A stretch of 64,000 bases of DNA from Bretschneidera sinensis (GCA_023935145.1 CM043699.1:105351536-105415535); one strand, 5' to 3'. Positions 33,746 to 46,858 are shown, counted from the first letter of the stretch. Numbers and translations: made by a program. Notes: a model not told the origin generated them from the letters alone.

Positions 33746-35038
33746 GTGAACTGAGATTCAGACTGAGTCATTATCTGTAAGCCACGTGGTCCATATCCTC
33801 AAACTAATGGAAAAAAAATCTTTATAGATATTCATTCATCATATGTTGTATATTAGTTGAAATTTTAATAATGTAACTTTTCTGTTGAGCGTAAATTATC
33901 CAAGAGTATCTCTTCCAAAATGATGAATGTGCTGCACTATTTTCATACCATTTGGACATCCAATTTGAAACGTTGAATAACTCAATTGTAATTATTTAAA
34001 AATTTAATTAATAATTATCGCTTAAGTTTTTAAAGTGTAAAAAATGAGTGTTTAAGAGAAGGGTTTGAATAGCATTGCGCATCTCAAAATCATCTTTTAA
34101 CCTTTATGAAATTGAAATGGAATTCACCAAATTTTAGTAAATTTAATGATATGGGTTTATGCTTATGAGTATACTAGATTCCGAAAATGGCTCCTAAATG
34201 TTGAAAAAAATGCCTGACGTTATTATAGTAAAGTATTTACACAGAAATTAAAAAATATAACACTTATATTTGATATGAACCTACAAAAAGAAAAGAAAAG
34301 AATTTGCTTCAATTCCTTAAAATTTTTTATGTTATAAGTTTAGGGTTCGTTTTTTTTTTTTTTTTTTCTCTAGGAGAGAAGGGGTTTGCTTTTGTAAAAT
34401 AGGAACAGCCGAATAGAAACGAAAGTGAAAAGGAATTTTTTTTTTTTTCTAATCTAGAGAAGGTAAAATTCTTTGTCAAGACGGAGTCTCCGTACTCTCC
34501 GGTTCGTTTGGAGCGGGTTGAGAAGAGAATTTTTTACCCACAGGATGGGGATCAAAACTAATCTTGATTGGGTTCACAGCTGAGGCTGTGGATCCTATAT
34601 AATCCCCATCCCGATACCCCATTAATAATATTATACATTAGATATATCATATATATTTTTTGTATTTATAAATACATAAATTTTTAATAACATATTTTTG
34701 TGTGGATAGAACATGTACAACTATTTGATATCATGTATTTTACATGACATATTATATAATATTTATTAATTGAATTAAGTTTACTTTTTTTTAAATTAGA
34801 ATTTTTAATTGAGAATTCCTGTCTTGGTTATTACCGGTCGATGATAGGAATAGAAAACCAAAAAAAAAATCTTGTCGGATATGGGAGCTAAAAATACGTG
34901 AAGGTTTTTTTTGGAGGGGAAGTGGGAAGGTAACGAGAAATGCACATTCCATCCCAAAGTCGCCCATTGTCCTGTGTTTATGTGGAGTGTCGGTTAAGGA
35001 CATTTCCTTGCAACTTAGTAGGAAAAGGTTCAAACTGT
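33746..35038. other. Intergenic AT-rich sequence
   Basis: No gene is visible. There is a short hairpin CACAGCTGAGGCTGTG near 34577 and T-rich runs near 34350 and 34440. The last three bases (TGT) are the target duplication of the next element. Confidence 0.5.
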
Positions 35039-37676
35039 CACTACTAGGTATTATCGATGGACATCACAGACGGATAATTCGTAGGTGGTATTTTCTTTTT
35101 AAAAAAATAGTAATTTTTAATATTAAAATATTTCATCGATGATATTTTTTTAAGAGAATAAATTTTAATTTTAGAAATTAAAAATTATCACCAATGAACA
35201 CATGTCCATTGGTGATACTTATTTTAAAAAATAAATTCTTATCTTTTAGAATAAAAACTTATCGTTGATGGAGATATTATTATTATTTTTAATTTTTTAA
35301 AAAAATACTTTTTTAATCTGTTGAAAACCTATTCAAAATTCATTTATTCAAAACTATCAATAAATAGATAAAGTGATAATGATATTAACAAAACAATACT
35401 TACAAAATAAAAATCTTTTTAAAAAAATATAAATCTATGTGAAAAATACTAGTATGCTACAAAAATTTTCACATAAAAAAATATCATGGGTCAGCTAGGT
35501 CCATGTCCTTCCGATCGATATTGCCCTAGCCCACAGTAGCCGAATCGTCCAAGCCCGCAGCAATAGATCTATTTTGCCCCGCAACAACCGAACCTGTATG
35601 ATCCTATTGAAAAAAACAATAGCCATAAGATATATACTCATATAATCGAATATGAAAATTAATAGCATGTAAAAGTTCTAAACTCGTGCTATTGAATTCA
35701 CACTTTACTAGCCTTAAAGTGCTAAATTTTATTAGCCTAAAACTCAAACATTTGCTAACCGGTGATTCAAAATGAATTTCATTTGTTCATACGAGTCACC
35801 TTTGACCCCACGGATGTGTCAATACCCCTGGTTCGTCTATTAGACAAGTCTTTTATATTTTTGTCCCTAAAACTACTAAGTGTTGAACTTTATTGACCTA
35901 AAACCCCTGCACTTTTACTAACTGGTGATTCATAATGGATTTTGTTTATTCACACGAGTAATGTTCGATCCCATAGACGTACCGATAACCTCGATTCATC
36001 CATTAGACAAGTCTTTTACATTTTTACCTCTAAAACTGATTGACTTAAAGCCCATACTTTTGCTAACTGGTGATTCAAAATGGATTCTGTTTGTTGACAC
36101 TATCACATTTGACTCCACGGACATGTTGATAACCCCCGATTCGTCCATTAAACAAGTTTTTTTTTTTATATTTTCACCTCTAAAATCACTGAGTGTTGAG
36201 CTTTATTGACCTAAAACTCACACGTTTGCAGACCAGTGATCCAAAAGCATGATACAATTTTCATTATTTGATTTCTTTAAGGAAGAACTCTTAATCTCAA
36301 TTTTTTTTATCTTTCAGGTATAGTTCATTAAATAGATTTTCCAATGAAATTAACCTAGAATTAAACAAGTATATATTTAATATAAAGCTATGCAAAACCA
36401 ATCATGAGACAACATACATAGGTTTGGATTTACGTACCTAAATAAGTCAATAGAGGGAGTGGTAAAATAAGAGGTAGACAAAAAATGATTGTAAACCTTG
36501 AGAGTCAACAAAATGATAATGTATTAGCGAATAAATAAATAAAGAACAAATTGTCCACTATATGCATGTTGATGCATGCTTTCTAACCACATCCTTCCTT
36601 TCACTAATTGGTAGGGAGTCATAATCCATTCAGGAATGCGTAATCCTTATTGAATTTAGTAACTCATGTGTCGTTTCATTTCAAAAAAAAATTGCCAATA
36701 TATCTCCAAGTACAAGACCTAAATTCAGTTCTATATTCTGAGGAAGATAGCCTTGAATTTAGTATGTACCTATAAAACAAGGAGAGATATTACTGAAATT
36801 TAGTCGAAAAAAAACAAGAAAGGAACTATACTAATTGCAACATGGATCACACATTCTTGAACTGTCTAAACTAAACAATCCAACGATTATTTAAATACAA
36901 ACACTCTCATTGTAAATATATTAATTAATAAGCAATAAGAGCATTTATGTTCCTTAATAATCTTTGGATGGATAATATAAAGTAAGATGCAATGCATGAT
37001 ATATGTAAATAAAAAATATATAAGACAAATCAAAATTTATAAGGTTAAAATTAATGGAAAATTCTATGGGAAATTCAACAGCAAGGAGAGAGAAAGAAGA
37101 AGAAGGAATGAGAGAGGAAAAAGACAGAAGAAAAGGGAAAGAAGAAGAAGGAAGAAGAAACGAAGGAAAGAGATAGAAAGAAGAGAGAAAGGGTTTCACG
37201 GTGGAGAGAGAGAGAGAAAGAAATGGGGAAACGGGTAAAATGGGGGGAGGGGACTTGACGCACAAAGGTTCACCGACGGACACGTGTCTGTCGGTGATAG
37301 GGATTAAATCCCTTGCAGATAAGTTTTTTTTTATAAAAAAATTCTTATCACGTGACACTTATTTCTTAAAAAACAATTATAAAAATAAATTTATTTCATG
37401 GAATACTTATTACCGACAGAATTACCCATCGATGATACTTATTTTTTTTAAAAAAAATTAGTTATAAAATAATTTTTAAATTTTTGCCTTTTTAAAAAAT
37501 ATATCAACGACTGAAAAATACTTTATTATCGACTAAATAACCGTCGGTACGTGATAATATTTTGCCTTATAAATGATGGACACTTGTCCATCGGTGTTTA
37601 TCGATGATAATCCGTTGTAAAAACACAAATCACCGACAGAATAGTGTATGTCGATAATATCATTTTTCTAGTAATT
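35039..37676. mobile_element. Non-autonomous CACTA-like element, 2.6 kb
   Basis: The left end CACTACTAGG and the right end CTAGTAATT (a degenerate inverse of CACTACTAG) are bounded by TGT at 35036-35038 and 37677-37679, a 3-bp duplication. Subterminal sequence repeats a CACCGACGG-type motif in both orientations, including a palindrome around CACCGACGGACACGTGTCTG at 37271. No transposase is visible. Inside are a tandem repeat (35762-36240) and a 150-bp purine tract (37080-37230) of GAGAGAAAGAAGAAG type. Confidence 0.7.
35762..36240. repeat. Tandem repeat, ~145-166 bp period, about three copies
   Basis: GTGATTCAAAATGGATTT or a near variant starts at 35762, 35925, 36070 and 36236. Each copy continues with TTTGACCCCACGGA, CGATTCGTCCATTAGACAAG and TTATTGACCTAAAAC. 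It lies inside the CACTA-like element. Confidence 0.88.
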
Positions 37677-37679
37677 TGT

Positions 37680-39820
37680 GTTAATGTAACTTTACTTTCA
37701 ATTCTCATGTCATTGATGTTCTTTATTATGTAAGAAAAAAAAAAACTTTCTCAAAGAATGATAAGTGTTAGTATATTGCATGATAAATCAAATAAGGTTA
37801 GTGTACATTTTAAAAATTTTAATATTATTAATTGACTTTTAAAGTGACAATATGTGAATTTATTACTATTTTTATTACATAAAATTTGGGATGTGGGTCA
37901 TCACAAATTCTTCCATTTAAACTCTTACATCTTTGCGAGAATGAGTATATCATAGTCGATCACATTTAGATTAACAGTTCCAATCCATCGGTATTTGGGA
38001 GTTCAGATACCATGATAAACTAGCGTGTCAACCCAAATAGCACACATTCACATGATAATGAACCTAAATCAACTCTGATACCATTTGTAATACGATAGGT
38101 TCATTCTCAAAATTCTAACTCAAGTTGATTTTGGGGTCATAAAATCTTACATATATAGAAATATTTTCTCCATTGCACTACAAAGTACAAACTCCTCTCG
38201 CTTAGACTCTCGTGTCATCCACATACAAATGGATCTGAGTTGATTATGATACTATTTATAACACATCGAGTTCATCTTTACAAAAAAATTTGTTAGTTCA
38301 AATTGATTTTAAAATTATAAAACTTCACATGTATCATAAATTTATTTTTTATTACATTATCTACGTGGATGTGAATCACCTCGAAGTAAGACGTGAGGGT
38401 GAAATAATTATATAAACTTCTACAGAGAAACAATGGAGACGGGGGATTTAGGATTCTGTCTCCAATTTGGGAAGTCTTACTCTGAATCACGCGGCTATCA
38501 ACCTAGGTAGCTAGTAATTAGTATATATCACATTGTTATATAAAGATCCATTCTCATCCAACCACAGCATGTTAGCTGTTAAATTTGGGACCCAAAAAGT
38601 CGACATCCAGTCAGGGTTACCTACCATTTGGGGTTGTAATCTTCATACACCACCAAATAGAGACAACTGAAAGGCAACAGTTGCTCTTTTTGAATTGACT
38701 CAAAATATGAATATCTTACAACATGATAATTTAGTTGATTAATCGGCTGCAATCATTCATGGATAGACTTATCGAAATGATTAAATTATTTTACAAGATA
38801 TTAAATAGGCTTAAATATGAGAGTTTTCTCCATCATTAATTGTTCAAGTATTTGTCGCTTTGTGTTGTCCTTATTCTTATTTTTGTCGATTAATCACATG
38901 CATATAAGACATTGTTTTGGCTTTTTGTTAGATTCTTCCAGAGTCATAGCCACTTCTTGCCTATCTTTGCATGCAAATGCCATATACTTTTTGTATATCT
39001 GTAAATAGATATTCCTCGAAAAAGAACCCTTTAAACGAAGTAATACAATTATACTTTGCCTCTAGATTTTAAGAAATGTATATTAATTTAAGATAGCTAT
39101 CCTTTAAAAATATCCATACCAATATCTGAAGTCTCAACATATTAGGCCCACTAATAATTCTCTTGAAAATGATTTCTTCTCCGTCGACATAATAGATCAG
39201 ATGAAAATCATATTTTGTTATAAAAAAAACATATTTCTTATTACTTTTGAGGAAAAAATAAAGTAAAATAAAAATCTGGTTTTAAATTAGTCAGGAAGCA
39301 GAAAAAAGAAAGAAAGAAAAGAAACTTGTCTTGATCTGCTGACCTAATCTCTGTTAAATGAGGCTGAACTGCAGTTTTGGTCCCTCAAGATAGGGGTTAT
39401 TTTTAAAAAGATTCCCAAATAGAGTGTTATCAATGTAGCACTTCAAGATTACTTCTGTTATCTATCTAGACAAAAATATTTGGTTAAATCGGGTTTAAAC
39501 ATTCGGTTTTAGATCACCTCAAAATATCATTGATAATTTTAAGAAATTTCACTAATAATATCAGTATAAGTGTAAGACTCAAAAAATAATGTTATCAATA
39601 AAAATTTTCAAAATTACTAATAAAAAATAAGCTTTCAATATATATATATATATATATATATATACTTCCCCTATCTTAATTTCATCCCCATCTCCCCTTT
39701 TATAAATGACCAATATAATGTTTTCTCCATTATAAATGACCATGACATACCCTTTTTACCATTTATGAATGACCACCAAAACACTGCTTTTTGCCATTTT
39801 TCTCTCAAAAAATCTTGCTA
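37680..39820. other. Intergenic; LTR-like remnants and peptide-gene promoter
   Basis: At 38073-38083 CTCTGATACCA resembles an inverted Met-tRNA primer site. The 160 bases following it recur in diverged form from about 38240, suggesting remains of a small LTR element. A (TA)n run sits at 39640-39663. No gene is seen before 39821. Confidence 0.45.
39701..39707 (+). promoter_or_regulatory. Putative TATA box of the small secreted protein gene
   Basis: TATAAAT lies 120 bases upstream of the ATG at 39821. The phrase TATAAATGACC recurs at about 39731 and, as TATGAATGACC, near 39763, so the core region contains three related 11-mers. Which copy acts as the TATA box cannot be told from sequence. Confidence 0.4.
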
Positions 39821-40650
39821 ATGGAGCTCAAGTCTAGCATTACCACTATCTTCCTCGTATTCCTCCTCCTCGCCGCGCCTTATTTTTCAAGAGGTTTGTA
39901 CTTTTAGTCTCTCTGAAGAACATTTAAAGGAAACTAGTACATAGCTACTAGTGTGATTTTTGAAAAATCATACTCTAAATAGTACTAATTTGGTTTTTTT
40001 TTTTTTCCTATTGAAGGGTGCTCGGATATGTTGGGTACAGAGGATTATGAAATTGATTACAGAGGTCCTGAGACACACTCATCGATCCCTCCACCGGATC
40101 ACACCCATGGCAAACCTTTGTTTCGCTGTCAAAATGCCGCTACAACTCCCAAATCCAATGGCTTAAAAGGTCGTAACACGAGAGGAAATGTAAGAGACTA
40201 ATTCTAGTATTGTTATGTAGAATAATATTCAGGATGTGCTTGGTGGATAAAACCAAAGGAAGATTGGAAGATTTTTATCCTACGAATATGTGTGGTGGAT
40301 ATGATGAAGAAAATGATGAATAAGGAATGATACAATTATTCAGATTTACTATCTTCCCGTTTATTTATCTCATTTTATCATCTTCCTCGTCTTATCCATC
40401 AAACGGACCATGAAGGAAGGAAAGGAAAACAAACATGCTAACTTGTAATTAAATTTGGATCTGATTCAAGTGGAATAGAGATGTAACCTTACGTAGGTTT
40501 TGTTTGAATGGTGCTACAAGGGATTTAATAGCACTTTTCACTGCATAGCTTGCATATATAGGTCTACATGATTAGCATTTTTATTTATGTTTACCCTTTT
40601 CGATCTGTGTCATTGTTTTTGTTTTGCAGGCTAAGAAAATTCATGGATAA
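39821..40650 (+). CDS. Small secreted protein (88 aa, 3 exons), putative peptide-hormone precursor
   Basis: I assemble three exons: 39821-39893, 40017-40189 and 40630-40650, with GT-AG borders and phases that fit, giving 88 residues and a TAA stop. Residues 1-24 (MELKSSITTIFLVFLLLAAP onward) form a clear signal peptide ending near YFSRG. The mature part has two Cys (26 and 62), an acidic segment with two Asp-Tyr sites (EDYEIDYRGPE, 33-43), a Pro/His stretch (THSSIPPPDHTHGKP) and a basic C-terminus ending NAKKIHG. Short secreted precursors with Asp-Tyr near Pro/His-rich ends recall sulfated peptide families such as PSY and RGF/CLEL, but I do not recognise a canonical member and the spacing differs. 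Function is unknown; a secreted, possibly processed peptide is an inference from the architecture. Confidence 0.65.
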
Positions 40651-42818
40651 TGAAGTTTTTGACGGCAGTGTTGATTTTGGTTGAAGTTGCTACAGCTTCT
40701 AATAGTTCCTCTCTTATATATATATATATATTGAGAGAGAGAGAGAAATCATATGTAAAAATCAGAGAAATGCTATAAATCGCAGTCTTCTGTTCTTGTT
40801 TATCCACCTTCAATTTCTGCAAATTAAATGTTGGTTATGCTATAATAATTCCTCGCTATAAGAACAATGCATTTCTGTCTCCACACATTTAGTTCAGTCA
40901 TGGTGTTGCGCATGTGTACCACACATGTGAGATATTACTTGTAAGCTTAAAGCTTTGCAGATTGATGAATGATAGCAACATATATCTAAAATTGAAGATT
41001 ACTGGGGGTACCAAAGGACTTGGGCCAGCGAGGCAGCTGCTTCTGCTCCAAATTAATGTTTCACAGTGCTCTTACGCCTGTATTATTGTGTGTATTGTAA
41101 CCGATATTTTGAATCCGATACATGTCCCACAAGAAGAAAGAAATAAAATATTTCATTCTTTATTGAATATATTATACAAAATCACATCCAAACCTAAAAT
41201 CTGCAATTGCCAACAGTCCACAATCACAATCTATCTGCAAGAAATGGTCAAACAATTTCTTCCCTCCTACTCCACAACTGAACAAATCTCAAAGCAAATT
41301 CAATTTATTTAAGAGTGAGAATTTTGCCGAACAAAAATTTTAAATCAATTTGTTCTCATTCAAGGGACTTGTTATAACTTTCCTTTTTTACTGTTTTTTT
41401 TTTAAAAAACAATATTATATACAAATAATATAACAATTGATTTAATTATAATACATTATCATACAATCGTATTATTTATATAAAAAAAATCAATATAAAT
41501 TCAATAAATAAAACCTTACGAGTGTATGTTCCTGAACCAAATCATGATTCATAGAGTTTAAAAGAACATTTGTTTAACAATATTATTAGAGTGCCGGACA
41601 GCTTCTAATTTTTTAAGTGAAATGCGTAAACATGTCATGTATCACGGATGATTAAAGTGTGTGAATTCAAATTTAGTGCAACAGGTTGCTAATTGAAGTG
41701 ATGGATGAAAGAACTTAAACTACTCCTATGGCATGAATTGGAGAGCAAAAACGTCAAGGAAATTCGGTAAATTTGCAGGTACTAAATGGCTGGAAATTAA
41801 CAATACAGAGTAAGTTGACTTATAGACACGTGGCAACATCTTAGTGGACCGACAAAAATAGGACGCAAACAGAGCAGCATCCCTCACATGAACAATAATT
41901 GGCTTTATTAAATTATTTTTAGTTTTTCAATTCGATTTTTTTAATAACTTAAAATTGAAAATCTCAGTGAAAAGTGAAATTTCACCGTGTTGACGGTACT
42001 TAAATGGCTTGAAAGCTCATTTTAACGACAAAATTCCTACCAAGTACAACCTAAAATCTCCTTAATTTCCTCCTGTGTGTTCTTTTTAGCTAAACATAAT
42101 TGGGAGAAGAAAGAGACAAGTAGAAAGAGGAAGGGAAAGGAAGATAGAAGGACATAGAAAGAGAGACAAACCTGCGACTACGAGTAAAAGATTGTAGGTT
42201 TTTATTTTGGGGCACAAAGGAGAAAGAATGAAATCAAGATTTTAAAGAATTGATACTTAGTATTTGGTTACAAAAGAAGTCCTTACAAAATATTCTTCAA
42301 ATTCAACATTTTTCAATGATTTAGGAGTTCTAATTAATTTGATTAAAAATAAAACCCTAAATGATTAAATCAAATAAAGTCTCAAAATAAAATCTTAAAA
42401 TTTTTGTTCTATTCAAAGAAGCACTATTTAAAGCTTTTTACTCTTTGAATAATAGTCATCTCTTGACTTGACGTTGAGGTGGAATTTCAATAAGATTTCA
42501 AATCTTAATTAGTTTAAATGGTCAAATCAAAAAATTAAAAATAGTTTGAAGACAAAATTAATACAACCTGATAAATGTGTAATTAAAATAGAAAGCAACG
42601 GTGGGACAAACATAGATGCTTAACCTAAAAAGGTAAACCATTATCATCATGAAAAATCACATTGTACGTAATATTAAACTCAATCAATCAAAGATCAGTT
42701 AACTTTTTTATAATTAAAATAAAATCAATTATTCTTTTTTTTTTTTTGCTTTTAGTAAAAAAAAAAAAGAAGTTAAACCTATAATCTCAAATTAATCCCA
42801 ATTACTACTACAATACTC
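40651..42818. other. Intergenic
   Basis: Begins with the 3' untranslated region of the peptide gene, including a (TA)n and GAGAGA run near 40717-40745. An open frame at 40914-41312 has no recognisable domain and is not called. No other feature is supported. Confidence 0.5.
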
Positions 42819-43660
42819 GGGTGCGTTTGGTTGGGGGATTAAAGTGAGATATGATTGTTTTAATCTCACATGAACAATTAATCCCATGTTTAGTTGAAGG
42901 GATTTACTGTTAATGTGGGATTAAGATAGGATAAAATCAATCATAATCCCATATTTTTTGTCTCACATTTCCTATGTAATAGAATTAATCGCACCCACTA
43001 ATTTTTTTTTTTTTATCCTTTCACTTTTGTCCTTTAGTAATAATAATAATAATTATTATTTTTATTATCACTATTATTATAATAATAAAATTAATAATTA
43101 TTATAATTATTTTGATAATAATGTTTATTATAAGAATAATGAATATCATAATAATAGTAATTCTTATTTTTATAATTATAGTTATAATTATAATTATTAT
43201 ATTGTAATAATTATTATTATTATTGCAATTATTATATTAGTAATTAATAATACAACAATCATTATTAAAATTATTATGATTATTATAATTTAACTATAAT
43301 AATTATAATTACTATTATTATAATTATAATAATATTTATTGTAATTATTATCATTACTATAATATTATAATAATTAGAATATAATATAATTATTATAATA
43401 TAAAAAAATATAATAACATAAATTATAATAAGAATTATAATTATAATCATAATAAAAAAAATGATGAAATTTAAAGTTTGTGAAGAAATTAGGGATTGTG
43501 AAGGATGATGAAAAGTAAAAGGTAATACAGACTTTTGATTTATTATCATACTTTGATACCAATTAGTCAATTTTATGAACTAATAATCTTTTGTAATCTC
43601 GTTCCATTATAATCTCAATCATATTGTGTTATAATTTTATCCGTAAACTAAACGGACTCT
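42819..43660. mobile_element. MITE-like element with TAATAA-rich core
   Basis: The left end GGGTGCGTTTGGTTGGGGGA is mirrored by the right end, whose complement reads AGAGTCCGTTTAGTTTACGG. Internal arms (ATCTCACATGAAC... and ...GTAATCTCGTTCC) are also loosely inverted. The centre (43030-43460) is an imperfect TAA/TTA microsatellite that opens long Asn/Tyr/Ile frames on both strands without meaning. The target duplication is not clear. GGGTGCGTTTGG-type ends are common in plant MITEs. Confidence 0.65.
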
Positions 43661-44064
43661 CGTTATTTTTCGGATGGAGGAGTGCTGGTCCTGCTGGTCA
43701 ATTCCACCACTCACACAATAGTAAGCCCAAAGCGATCTTAAAAATGGGCCATTTTAGCCTCAAACCCAGCCCAAAGACTTATTTTATACTGATCTGACAT
43801 GGTGTGGTGATACCTTCCACACCATATAGAAACCTCGAAGCGTAATAATAACAAAAACCAGGTGTCATTAAGCGATCGGTGGACGCGGACTTTTCCTTCG
43901 TCAACACGGCAGTTTTTGACCTCTTCTGCATCTCCCATTTCTTCTTCAGATCCAAAAAAGGAAACATAATTTACAGGCCTCCAATTCACCATCTTCTTGG
44001 TTTGCTTTCTTTTACAATTTTTTGTTGGATCTCTCTAAAGATCAAAAACAAAACCAAGACAGGA

Positions 44065-46858
44065 ATGGCAAACAATAACAACCACAACAACGTTAGCAAC
44101 AGCAACGATCACGAGGAATCGAGCCCCCTTTTGAGCAAGCAAGTAGAGGAAAATGACAAGAAACCCAACAACAACAATGAGAGCAAAGCTGCCTCAAAGG
44201 AGATTCCGCCGGCGGAGAAGTCTTCGACGATGACGGGAGCTGATGGGTATGGATGGACGGCTGATGGGTTGCCGTTAGGGCACGGGAGTGTTGTGGGTGA
44301 GCCAATGGACCGGGACCAGTGGGACTCGAGCCTCTTTGCTTGCCTTGGCCGCAATGATGAGTTCTGTAGCAGCGATCTTGAAGTTTGTGAGTTTTTTTTA
44401 ATATTCAATTTTTTTTTTATTTTTTTGGGGATTAGGTTGTTTATTAGGAAATTTGTGTGAATAATTTGTTTTGGTTGTGGAACGACTGGATTTGATATGT
44501 TAGATATGGAGCTGAAATTAAATCAAACATAGGGTTGAAAATTTGAAATTAACATATCTGGATATAAACAGTTGTAGATATTGGTCCAGTTATACTTATA
44601 ACATTGAGGTGCTTTAAAAAAAAAGAAACATTTTGGGATAGGAATGCATCATAATTGATTTTGGACCGGAAATATTTTCACTTATTATTATCAAACATTG
44701 TTATAAACATTACACTATGAAATGTAGAATACCCTAGAAAGATGGGAAAAAGATGAAGGAAAACAAATAGAATTGACTTTAGTTGTCATCCTTTGTCGAC
44801 CATTTGTTTATGAATGATGCTAATAATCAATTGAGAAAATCTAGAAGATGATGCAAGTATATTATGAAGGTTCTTAAGAATTACATAGCTGATCAACGGA
44901 AAAAGAAAAGAAAGAATGTAATAGTCGTTTTTTGTCTGACATTTTTATGCAATTGAAGTCTTTCCTTTCTTTTGGTTACTGTGTTAACACTCTCAATCAC
45001 TTAGAAGCTTTGTGGGATATGAATGTGCACAAGTTGGTAAATATGAAGCTATTTAACTTTTTCTGATAAGAAAAAAAAACAGGAAAAATCTCTGAAGCTA
45101 TTTAACTTTGAAGCCATGTTAAGAAGTGGATGAATTGTTAACTATTCAGTCTCTTCCCTTGTATGCTTTTGGCTTCTGAGTTCTGAATTTTTATTTAAAT
45201 TAATTTTTTTCAACCCCCCACCCCCCCCCCCCCAAAAAAAAAAAAAAACTAATAATGACATCTTGTTAGGTCTTCTTGGAAGTGTTGCCCCTTGTGTGTT
45301 GCATGGAAGTAACGTTGAGAGACTTGGATCTGCTCCTGGGACCTTTGCGAATCACTGCTTGCCTTACTCTGGTCTGTATCTGATTGGTAATTCTTTCTTT
45401 GGTTGGAATTGCCTTGCACCATGGTTTTCTTATCCTAACCGTACTGCTATCCGCCGGAGATTTAATCTAGAGGTAAGTTATTGTTCTGTCTCCCCCATCC
45501 CTATCTTTTCTCCATTCCTCTAATTGGGCTGTGTTTTTGAGGTTTTGTGATATATTGACGAAGTTGTGCTTTGCATGGCTACATGTTCATCTTTAATGAA
45601 ATTAGGCTCATTTGCTTGCAAGTTGTAGCTTCTTACCTCTGTGATTTTCATTTGTGTTCCTTAATTATACTATGACTCATTATTCAGAAAGGGTTTTCTT
45701 GTATGCATTTCCAAAGTTTTGTTAAAATTGTGTGGTTTACACACTTTTTGTGAGTGCAAGGCTCTAAATTCATTGTTTTTTACAAGATGGTGCAACTCAA
45801 AGCCATCGGCTAATTACAACCAAGGAAATCCACAAAATCAAGGAAATCGTCATTATTTGCAAAAAAAAAAAAAAAATCCCTCTAACCCAAAAATTGAGGG
45901 TATTGAGTCAACTATCTCTAATAGTGTCTAAAGGTCTTTCTACTCCATCAAAGGCTCTCTGATTCCTTTCGTTCCAGACTAGCCAAAAAATAGAGTGCGG
46001 GATTAACAAGCTTTCTTGACTTCCTTAGACTCCCTCAAACCATTCCAAGCCCACATTTCATCTTTCACAGAGCCCACACGCACTCAAGAGACCCCCAAAA
46101 TTCTATAAGCGAGTTCCAAAAGCTTCTAGCTAGCGAGCACTCCATCAAGAGATGAAAAAGGGACTTGGTGCAGCCTTTACAAATATAACACCTATTAACG
46201 ATCACTTTCCCCCTCATTTGTAAATTGACAAGTTAAAACTTCTTTATTAACTCTAATGATACTCTATTAAATCCTTATTATGCATTGTTAGTTCTTCAAC
46301 TTTGTTTTCAAGTAGGATAATATGAGCTATTATTGCCTCTTATTTGTTGTGAAGTCTGCATTTTGGAGCCTTAATATAGTTTTAGACTTGTATCTTTGAG
46401 GACAAAAGCAACAGGGGGTTATGATCTTAATAGGGTAACAATCGCTGTTTATTTCATTGAGTAATATAAATGTGTCCGCACCAACAGACACATGCATATT
46501 CTTGTTGGAATTTTTTAAATACTGATTTTTTCTGAGTTTTACTTATTATGGATTTACGTGTTGTAGTACTTCAGGATCTTGTACTAGTTTTGTTATATTT
46601 CTCATGATTTCTGGTGAGAAACAGGGTAGCTGTGAGGCACTTGATAGGTCATGTGGGTGCTGTGGAAGCTTCATAGAGGATGAGGCGCAACGTGAGCAAT
46701 GTGAGACAGCATGTGATTTTGTAACTCATGTCCTCTGCCACAGTTGTGCCCTTTGCCAGGAAGGTCGTGAGCTTCGTCGAAGGCTGCCTCATCCCGGGTT
46801 CAATGCGCAGCCTGTTTTGGTCATGATCCCTCCTGGGGAGCAAACCATGGGCCGTTAG
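44065..46858 (+). CDS. PLAC8-family protein (cell number regulator 8-like)
   Basis: Three exons, 44065-44386, 45270-45472 and 46625-46858, join with GT-AG borders and correct phase to 252 residues. The N-terminus is Asn-rich and disordered (MANNNNHNNVSNSN), followed by GYGWTADGLPLGHGSVVGEP. The PLAC8 region (about 87-225) has the Cys motif CLLGSVAPC (108-116), a hydrophobic segment HCLPYSGLYLIGNSFFGWNC and the Cys-rich end THVLCHSCALCQEGRELRRR. PLAC8/CNR proteins are plasma-membrane proteins tied to organ size or metal transport; which applies here is not shown. The start is the only ATG in good context (AGGAATGGCA). Intron 2 holds a LINE fragment. Downstream it converges with the S1FA gene. 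Confidence 0.88.
45785..46230 (-). mobile_element. LINE 3' fragment in intron 2 of the PLAC8 gene
   Basis: On the minus strand the block encodes degraded zf-RVT sequence (LLELAYRILGVS, VKDEMWAWNGLRESKEVKKA) and then FLDFVDFLGCN and a stop, matching the tail seen in the LINE at 50420-51175. An A-rich run near 45860 interrupts the alignment. It is anti-sense to the host gene. Confidence 0.75.

Noticed and set aside
36954..37358. Ser/Phe/Leu-rich and Arg/Lys/Glu-rich frames on opposite strands
   Set aside because: They come from a GAGAGAAAGAAG purine tract of low complexity inside a CACTA-like element.
38073..38340. Complete small LTR element (TRIM) suggested by a primer-site-like CTCTGATACCA
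   Set aside because: The primer site is partial and the second repeat is diverged; LTR ends and a target duplication could not be defined, so it is only mentioned as a remnant.
40914..41312. 132-codon plus-strand frame downstream of the peptide gene
   Set aside because: No signal peptide or domain; composition like non-coding AT-rich sequence.
42958..43570. Asn/Tyr-rich and Ile-rich frames
   Set aside because: They come from the TAA/TTA microsatellite and cannot be told from chance.
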